64,000 bases of DNA from Maribacter sp. PR1. GTDB taxonomy: Bacteria > Bacteroidota > Bacteroidia > Flavobacteriales > Flavobacteriaceae. The translations under genes and the position numbers were made by a program. Numbering within the stretch: position 1 is the stretch's first letter; every line of letters starts with the position of its first letter. The stretch spans positions 248,001 to 312,000 of the forward strand of contig NZ_JAQPCG010000006.1 in assembly GCF_028464145.1 (NCBI RefSeq), in the 5' to 3' direction. This document shows, piece by piece, positions 38,472-46,800 of the stretch. The notes beneath the pieces are model-generated. The model was not told the origin of the DNA. It was given only the letters and a program-made list of their open reading frames with translations, and searched no databases.

Positions 38472-40016
38472 ATGACTAAAATTAAAATTCTGAAATATCC
38501 TTATTTTGCCCTTATACTGTTATTAGTTTCCTGCATAAAAACAAAAGAAGAAAAAGCAGTAGCGCTATACGATACTTATTGCTCAAGTTGTCATTTATTA
38601 CCTGAAATAAACAGTCTACCAAAACACATTTGGGAGGAAGGCGTGCTTCCCGATATGGCTGCGCGAATGGGAATTCAAGATTCTACATATGACCCCTATG
38701 AAAAGGTTTCTCGAATGGAAAAATTTGCCATTATGGAGTCTGGTATATATCCCAAAAAACCGATAATCGAAACCGAGGATTGGAATTTATTAAAGGATTA
38801 TATTCTCAAAATGGCGAATGATTCCCTAGATACTAGTGACGTATTTACCCCCATAAAAAAGATATCACAATTTCATCCACAATCTGTCATTCTAGATAGC
38901 ACCAAGGGTGCACTCATCACTTTTTTGGAATATGACTCACTGCAAAAAAAAATAGTTGCAGGCAATCTCAATGGTAAATTGATTCATTATGACCCATTGC
39001 AAAAAAAAGTAATTAAAACCGAACGTACTGAAAATGCACTTACCGCCTACGCTCAAAAAGATACATTGAGATATCTTACCTACGTAGGCTATCTTAATCC
39101 ATCAGAGCTTGCCAGTGGTAGCGTTCATGTTATTGAGCCAAGCAAAAGAAAATTAAATAAAGTAGGCATACAATTACATAGACCGGTACATACACTGGTT
39201 TATGATTTTAACGAGGATGGCAATGATGAAGTTGTAGTCTGTGAGTTCGGAGATTTAACCGGGAAGTTATCATTACTTAGTCATACTGGTGATTTTGAAT
39301 ACCAAAGAGAAGTGCTTTTAAATCAACCTGGAAGTATTAGAACCATTGCAAAGGATATGAACAAAGATGGTAAAACTGACATTGTCGTTTTAACGTCGCA
39401 AGGAAGGGAGGGTATCACTATTTTATACCAGGAGGATAATTTGGAGTTTAAAATGGAAACTCCAATAAAATTTAGTCCTGTATACGGGTCCAGTTGGTTT
39501 GAAATCATAGATTACAATCATGACGGTTTTTACGATATCGTTACCGTTCATGGCGACAATGCGGATAAAAGTTATGTGCACAAGCCTTATCACGGACTAC
39601 GGCTACATATAAACGACGGAAATAATAACTTCGAAGATAAATATTTCTATCCTTTGAACGGTGCCACTAGGGTGGTATCCAATGACTTTGATCAAGATGG
39701 GGATATTGATTTTGGTATTCTGTCTACTTTTCCCAATTATGAACAAAAACCTACCTATTCCTTTGTTTATTTACAAAACAACGATGCCGATCTATTCAAT
39801 TTTGAGCCATACCGATTAAATTCTAGTGATTTAGGTAGATGGCTATTGATGGATTCTGGAGATTTTGACGATGACGGTGATATAGACATAGTTTTGAGCG
39901 CCTTTAGTTATTCATTTACTCCTGTGCCGAAGAATTTGCATGAAGCTTGGCGGAACTCAGATGTTGATTTACTGATTCTGGAAAACAATTTAAATCCTGC
40001 TGTTCCCAATCCTTAA
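38472..40016 (+). CDS. FG-GAP repeat lipoprotein with N-terminal haem c motif
   Basis: The 514-residue protein has a lipoprotein signal with Cys21 (LLLVSC) and then a single c-type haem site, CSSCH, at residues 37-41 with candidate methionine ligands in DMAARMG. From about residue 130 it has FG-GAP/VCBS-like repeats with acidic calcium loops (YDFNEDGNDEVVV, DMNKDGKTDIVVL, DYNHDGFYDIVTV, DFDDDGDIDIVLS). A haem domain on a propeller-like lipoprotein suggests a surface or periplasmic electron-transfer or sensing part. It lies 118 bases after the larger VCBS lipoprotein gene, on the same strand. The link to the SusCD pair is by position only. Confidence 0.85.
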   Translation: MTKIKILKYPYFALILLLVSCIKTKEEKAVALYDTYCSSCHLLPEINSLPKHIWEEGVLPDMAARMGIQDSTYDPYEKVSRMEKFAIMESGIYPKKPIIETEDWNLLKDYILKMANDSLDTSDVFTPIKKISQFHPQSVILDSTKGALITFLEYDSLQKKIVAGNLNGKLIHYDPLQKKVIKTERTENALTAYAQKDTLRYLTYVGYLNPSELASGSVHVIEPSKRKLNKVGIQLHRPVHTLVYDFNEDGNDEVVVCEFGDLTGKLSLLSHTGDFEYQREVLLNQPGSIRTIAKDMNKDGKTDIVVLTSQGREGITILYQEDNLEFKMETPIKFSPVYGSSWFEIIDYNHDGFYDIVTVHGDNADKSYVHKPYHGLRLHINDGNNNFEDKYFYPLNGATRVVSNDFDQDGDIDFGILSTFPNYEQKPTYSFVYLQNNDADLFNFEPYRLNSSDLGRWLLMDSGDFDDDGDIDIVLSAFSYSFTPVPKNLHEAWRNSDVDLLILENNLNPAVPNP

Positions 40017-40042
40017 ATCAAAATTTTAGATTAAATTAATAC

Positions 40043-40762
40043 CTAGTTTCCAAGTTTCTGTGAAATCATCCATTCATAAAGCTCTTCCGTTGCATAAGCT
40101 CTTGACCAAGCATTATGGCCTACTCCTTCATATTTTGTGAATTTTACGTCATACCCTAAGGACTTTAGTTTTTCAACCATTTCCTCTGATTCTTGAACGG
40201 GAATAACGGGGTCCTCTTCACCATGAAAAACCCAAATAGGCATTTTCCTATTAATCCAGGATGCATAAGGTACCGGTGTCATTCCACAAACGACAGCCAT
40301 AGCAGCAAAAGTTTCCGGATATTGAACGGCCATTTCCCAAGCTGCCCCTCCCCCACGACTAATACCACTTAAATAAATCCTTTGTGTATCAACGCGATTG
40401 TTCACAATTACACTATCCAATAATTGTTTTACAGCTCTAGTATTCCACCATTTTTTAGCAAAGGAATTTTGGGGAGCCAAGATTATAAAAGGAAAATCCT
40501 TTCCCTCTAAAATTAATTTTGGTGGCGGAATTCTTTTGTTTTTGTCATCATCCGGTTCAATTTCGCCTCCCCCATGCAGAAAAAGCAGAATAGGGAACTT
40601 CTTATTGGTTTCTATCTTATAGTTTGGTGGATAGTACAGATAATAGTTGAGCGTCTCCTTTACCTTCGTTTCTAATTTCTCATCTATTAAACTAAAGCTT
40701 TGCTGTGAAGCACAGCTATTAAAAATAAAAGCAAGTAAAAGAAGAGGTAATTTTTTGAGCAA
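40043..40762 (-). CDS. Alpha/beta hydrolase lipoprotein, carboxylesterase type
   Basis: The 239-residue protein has a lipoprotein signal with Cys17 (LAFIFNSC) and an alpha/beta hydrolase fold with oxyanion region LFLHGGGE and the triad Ser135 in GISRGGG, Asp184 in HGEEDPVIP and His216 in GVGHNAW. It resembles the PHB-depolymerase/feruloyl-esterase-like and dienelactone-hydrolase-like group that removes ester groups from glycans or small esters in the periplasm. It converges with the haem/FG-GAP gene (26 bases between stops), so it may or may not belong to the SusCD locus. Confidence 0.85.
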   Translation of the reverse strand: MLKKLPLLLLAFIFNSCASQQSFSLIDEKLETKVKETLNYYLYYPPNYKIETNKKFPILLFLHGGGEIEPDDDKNKRIPPPKLILEGKDFPFIILAPQNSFAKKWWNTRAVKQLLDSVIVNNRVDTQRIYLSGISRGGGAAWEMAVQYPETFAAMAVVCGMTPVPYASWINRKMPIWVFHGEEDPVIPVQESEEMVEKLKSLGYDVKFTKYEGVGHNAWSRAYATEELYEWMISQKLGN

Positions 40763-40824
40763 TTTAAATGTACTTTATACCTTTTGAAGATACATAATAA
40801 AGAATTATAAAGCTAGTTGAATTA

Positions 40825-40854
40825 AAAAGGGAAGACTTTATCTTCCCTTTTTTT
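40825..40854. terminator. Bidirectional intrinsic terminator
   Basis: GGGAAGA at 40830-40836 and TCTTCCC at 40842-40848 pair around a 5-base loop, with a run of A before and T after. On the minus strand it ends the giant adhesin gene, whose stop is at 40859. Confidence 0.85.
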
Positions 40855-40858
40855 AAGA

Positions 40859-43800
40859 TTATCTATAGAGTGTGAAATGTCCCACATAACGTGTCTCACG
40901 CTTCGCCAAGGCATTTACGACATACCAATAATCGCCTGAGGGCACTTCTTTTCCTTCATAGGTGCCGTCCCATCCACTTACTTTGTCCAATACCGCCACT
41001 ACCCTACCATAACGATCATAAATCTTAACCTCAACATCATCAAAAAACTCTCTGTTTCTGGGTTCCCAAACATCGTTCATATTATCACCATCAGGGGTGA
41101 AGAAATTTGGAATTTCCAACATTCCGGTGAACTCAAATGGCAACTCGACCTCTGCGATACATCCATTGGCATCCACTACGCGAATATTTACCATACCACT
41201 TTCATTTGTAGTATATGTAGTTTCTTCTCCGTAGGAAACCCCATTGAAAAAATATTCATATCCACCATACCCACCTTCGGCCATGGCAACCATCTCATTA
41301 GGTCCAGTTTTCTCTGCGCTTAGGGTCAATGGATTATAACTATCCACATCGAACTCAACAAAATTGGTACAACCATTTTGATGATATATATATACAATAT
41401 GAGTTCCTGCAGTTAAATCTCCCCATTGGTTTTCAACACCTGCATTGGATGTAATGGCATCGGTAGCATCCACGGGATCCAATGCGAACATTAAATCCCC
41501 CATAGCTACATTACCAGTCATATCAATGGTAACCGTACTATTAGGGAATATTCCCTCGCACCCATATTCTACTATTGGTTCAGCGGTTAAATCAACACCG
41601 ATGCCAATGGTAAATAATTCAGTATTTGAACATAGATTAACGTCCCTAACATAAATGGCATAAGATGCACCTCCCTGTAAATTCTCTATCACCTGTCCAG
41701 TAATAAATGGTTCAAATGTTCCAGTACCTGTTTCATCAACCGGGTCTATCATTTCCACTTTGTATTCATAGTACGGAGTAGCACTTACCATTGGGTCGTT
41801 AAAAGTAGTTCCCCCGGTAATATCAAAAGTCATAGTTCCATCATTTGCCCCAATACACAATTCAGGAGTTGTCTGAATATTGATGACCTGAAGTACTTCC
41901 GGTTCATCAACTGTAATAAAGTCACGCTCAAAACATCCATTTTCATCTTGAATCAATATCTCATAAGTGCCTGCGGCCAAATCCTCAAAGATATATTGGC
42001 CCGGAGTGGTGGGATCACTAAAAAATTCATTGAAAGTTGGACCTATGGCAAATTGAATAAGACCTATTCCTCCAGAAAGTACTTCAACCGTAATTGTTCC
42101 ATCTTCTTCTCCATTACAAGTTACCGGAGTAGGGTTAGCTTCAAAAACAATGGGTTCAGGTCTTGTAATTTCAAAAGGTCCAGCGATATCCATACAGGTA
42201 GCACCACTGGTAACCGCTATATAATAGTCCGTTCCCTCAGGCAAACCTTCAAAAGTACCATTGTCTTGCGGACCTCTGAATAAAGTTGCAGTTGCTGCCG
42301 GATTAAATGCATCTAAGGGATCACCATTATACAAAAAGAACGTGTCGTCTCCTACCCCGCCGTTAACGAAGGACTCTATTCTACCATCCAACTCGGAAGC
42401 ACAGGAAATATCATCCGGTAAATTGGGCAATAGTGTTATTCCGGTTGCATCAGTCATTGTAATTCCATTGGAACGCACAGCTAAACAAGTGCTAGCCAAA
42501 CTCGTCTTTCTAACATCGAATTGATAGGTTATACCTTGCACACCTGAAACCAAAACAGAGGTACCCGACATAGGTTGATAAGGTCCTATTACAACACCAT
42601 TTTCTACAGGTGCAAATTCATAAGTGAATGAAGGATCTGGATTTTGTATGGACAAGCGCATTTCACCATCTCCTCCACAACCAGGCACCCTTGTTTGTAC
42701 CAACAATGGTGCAACAGGTGGCGGTGGATCAACAAAATATGGTTCTGTTACATATAGACAATCAAAACTTGAAGATACCTCGATTGCATACCAACCTGCG
42801 CTTATAAATCCGCCACTAGCACCAATAAAGGTTGGTGTATTTTGTAATCCACTTGTAGATGCTATATCTGTATTATCGTTACTATTCAAGTACAACAACC
42901 TATAGTTATAACCGGCACCAGGGAATCCTCCCGTTGCTCCGGCGATTGCCGATGTTGCATCACCTGTGGAAGGGTCAAATGCTTCAAGAACAGCATTGTT
43001 ACCATTGGGACAATCCAACCCTTGTGGTTGTCTAATACCTGCATCAATCTGTGGAACTTCTTCCAATTCAATATCGAAAGTACTTGGACATCCCTCAGTA
43101 TCTTGGACCTCAACACGGTAAAATCCAAAAGCAAGGCCCGTAAATTCGTTATTGATTGAGAATGGCGCAATTTCAGTTGTATACGTACTACCGTTATCCG
43201 TACTGAACCACAATCTATATTCATATGGTGCATTATCCCATCCGCCACTACCTGTAGCCTCTATTTCTCCAGAATCATTGTTACAGCCCACATTTCCGAT
43301 AGAAACCGCGGTTACTTGCAACGGTCCATTAGGTGTTCTAATATTGGCCACGTTACTATCATTCGTACAAAAGGGAACATCTGTTGAAACAACCTCTACG
43401 ATTAAGTTACCTCCTGGTAGACCAGTAATCCGAGCTTCCTCACCATTAATATCCGGATAATTAGTGGTATCAAAATTACCCGTTGCAATTAATGTACTCT
43501 TGGTAACATCATCGGCCATATAGACATTGTATGTATACTGTCCTACATAATCGGATACCTCTATAAATAATTCTCCATCATCTAAACCAAAACAACTCAC
43601 AGGCTTAGCTTCTGTAATAAAAGCAGTGGGTAATTCTGGTTCCGCTACCGTATGTACTGGCAATGGATAAGTACATCCACCCGTATTATCGGTAATTTCA
43701 AACAAATAGTCTCCCGCTGCGGGTAAATCTACAAACCCAAACGATGAACCACTTACATTAACATTGGCTACAGGTACTACCGAAGTGGTCACAATTGTAA

Positions 43801-46800
43801 AATCCGTAGTTCCAACCACATCTATTCGAACTCTCTCGTCATTGGCACAATCCAGAGGACTAACAACACTCAGAGATGTGACCACATCAGTTGGTGGATT
43901 AATTGTTGGTACATCAAAGGTTGTTTGACACCCATTTCCATCTATGGCATATACCGTAATATCTTGAGAGGAACCATTATCTACGATTTCGAAAGTGTTC
44001 GATGATTGATAGTTAGAAAATCCCGTTATACTATATCGATATCCAGAACCAATAGTGCCCGGATCTACCACATTAACCGTTATGATTGTGGAGCTATATC
44101 TATTTGCACCGGGCTCACATGCAAAATCAGGAGCAACTGCCGTGATACTGAAGTTTTCTGGGTTTGTTATGGTATGTACACCGGACAATACTTCGCATCC
44201 ACGCTGAGTAAGTACCTGAACTTGATAGTCACCTTCAGGCAAATCTGAAAATGCACCGGTATTATTGCGATCCTGTTCCAATGAAGTGGTTAAATTATTA
44301 AGTATATAGGTAATCGGTGTATCCTCTGATGTAAATGGAACCAAGGGATTAGCGGGTCCTACGACCACCTCAATAGTTCCATCATCACTATCCCTACAAG
44401 TTATATCCGTAGCTATTTCAGAAGTAATGACAGGTTGCGCAGCCTGGTTAAGGTTAATATCACTAACGATATATTCACAGAAATCCGTACCATCAAACAT
44501 TATTCTGTCCACTACTAAAACATCGTATAATCCTGGAACCAATCCGGTAAATACAGGATTGTCTTCCTGTGTGATAGGACCTACGGCCGCTCCGGTATAA
44601 TCTGTTCCGGATAGGATAAAGCCAAAATCACCACTCCCACCAAAAGTATCAATGGTTATTTCCCCGTCGGCATCATTACAGGTTGAGTCCGTGGAAAAGG
44701 TACCGGTGGCGGATAAAAAGTTATATACAGTAGCAGTTCCCTGACTTGTACAACCATTGGCATCAACAACATCTACTATATAATCTCCAGGACTGGCTAC
44801 GGTATAAGTATACACCCAATTGGTACCGTCATCTGTTGGTATCTGTTCATCACCTCCTAAAGTAAAACGCGGAGTATTTACAGCGTTCGACATGGAAACG
44901 GTTATATCAAAAGATGTAGAACTTGGATTACATTGATTTACAACCGTAAAAGTAGGTACTGGCAAATCTGGATCTAATTGAATAACCGTAGCGATATCAA
45001 AAGAAATACAACCACTAGCATCACGGACATAAACGTCATAATCGCCCGCTGGCGCCACAAAAGTGGTAGCTGTATCATAATCAGCAGGATAGACAGGTTC
45101 GGGAGAACCATCAGTTACAAATGCAAATTCATAAGGACCACCAGAACCGCCTCTACCCTGAACAGTTATCTGACCAAATGCATTACAATTTGCAGGCACT
45201 TCTGAAATAATATCAATGGCAGGCAGGTTTTGGTCAATAATAACAGCGGCTGCATCCCTACAAGTATCCGTTTCGTTGACCACAATTATTTGATAATCAC
45301 CTGGGAGTTCAGGATATGTATTATTATAAGGTAAAGCAGTAGTTGTAAAGGATGGAACAATTACCGTTGTGGTGTTATCATCATTATTCAACAATTCTAT
45401 ACGTAATTGATCACCTATCGTATATCCTGTAACCTGATAGCTGATTTCCCCATTCCTGTTTACATCGCAGGCTCCCGGAGTGGAAGATGCCGTAATGGCC
45501 AAAGTAGAGGGCGCGTCTACAGGCGGAATTTCTTGCTCATAGATACAGCCTGTAACCGTATCCCTAACTTCAACGGTATAGGCAATACCATATTGAATAC
45601 CATCAGCAGTATTACTAAAAGTATGATCATCAATTCCAGGAGTATTGTTTAAGGGGTAAAAGGATGGTTGTTGCGCCAACTTTATCTCATAGGAACCAGA
45701 ACCTCCACTAACACTTACCGCGTAGGTAAATGCACTGTCATCGCAAGTTGGTGGTAAAGGAGGCATAATAGGCGTTATTACTACCTCATTGGAGGTTATA
45801 GTAACCGTGTCAATATCTGTACAACCATTGGCATCCAAAGTAATCACAGTATAGTCTCCAGGTACCAGGTTTACGTCGCTTATCGTTATTGGAAAAATGG
45901 ATTGATTCTCTAGCCTAGTGATCTCGGTTCCTGTATTATCCTCAATTCGGAAATCAAAATTGGCCGTTCCATCGGTAACTCCCGTTATATTAATACCTCC
46001 ACTAAGTGTTCCACTACCGTCACAAATAGCAGGATCTTCGGTTACGGTAGCATCTGGTGGAAGGGTTGCATCTGTACCAATCACGGCATTGGCAGGTGCC
46101 GTTTCGCAACCTCTTGCATCCCTTACTAAATAAGGATAAGTTCCTGCCGGCAAATCAGAATAAACCGTTTGCGAGCTCCACCCCATACCGTTAAAATTAA
46201 CCTCATAAGGCGGCACACCACTAGTAGCATCTGGAATAATGGTTGCAACACCATTATTAGGCGCTCCACAACTTACAGGTCTCGTAGTTACCGAGGCCGC
46301 AGCAATATTTGCAGGTGGATTTAATATTAAAGGTGCAGAAGTAGCTTCACACCCAGTATTGGTGGTATTATTATCGGTTATTCTAAAAACATAGGTTCCG
46401 TCAACATTAGTATCATATAAGAACGTACTCGATGAATAAGGAACAGGAGCACTAAATGTTACTCCATTATCAGAACTAACTTCGTATAATCCCGTTCCAG
46501 AAGCATAGCCTCCAGAGACTTGAACACGAATCTGTCCTGGAGCACCACCACATGGTATTTCTGTGACAACTGTTGTATTAACTCTTAACTGTGGCGCTAT
46601 GTTTATAGTAATGGTGTCACTACAATTATTTCCATCTACCACCTCTATCGTATAATTACCGGGAGTTAGGTTACTGAAAGTTCCTGTGGGTTGTAAAGTT
46701 CCACCGTTGATTCTGTACTCATGTGTTCCAATGGCCGCACTTCCCGCTGTAGAAGTAACTACTGCCGTGGCCCCTGTCCCAGGTATATAACAAAAATCGG

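Noticed and set aside
42886..43248. 120-residue frame within the adhesin gene, and many other frames on both strands there
   Set aside because: They lie inside a very long repeat protein frame with clear SprB modules and have low-complexity content typical of shadow frames.
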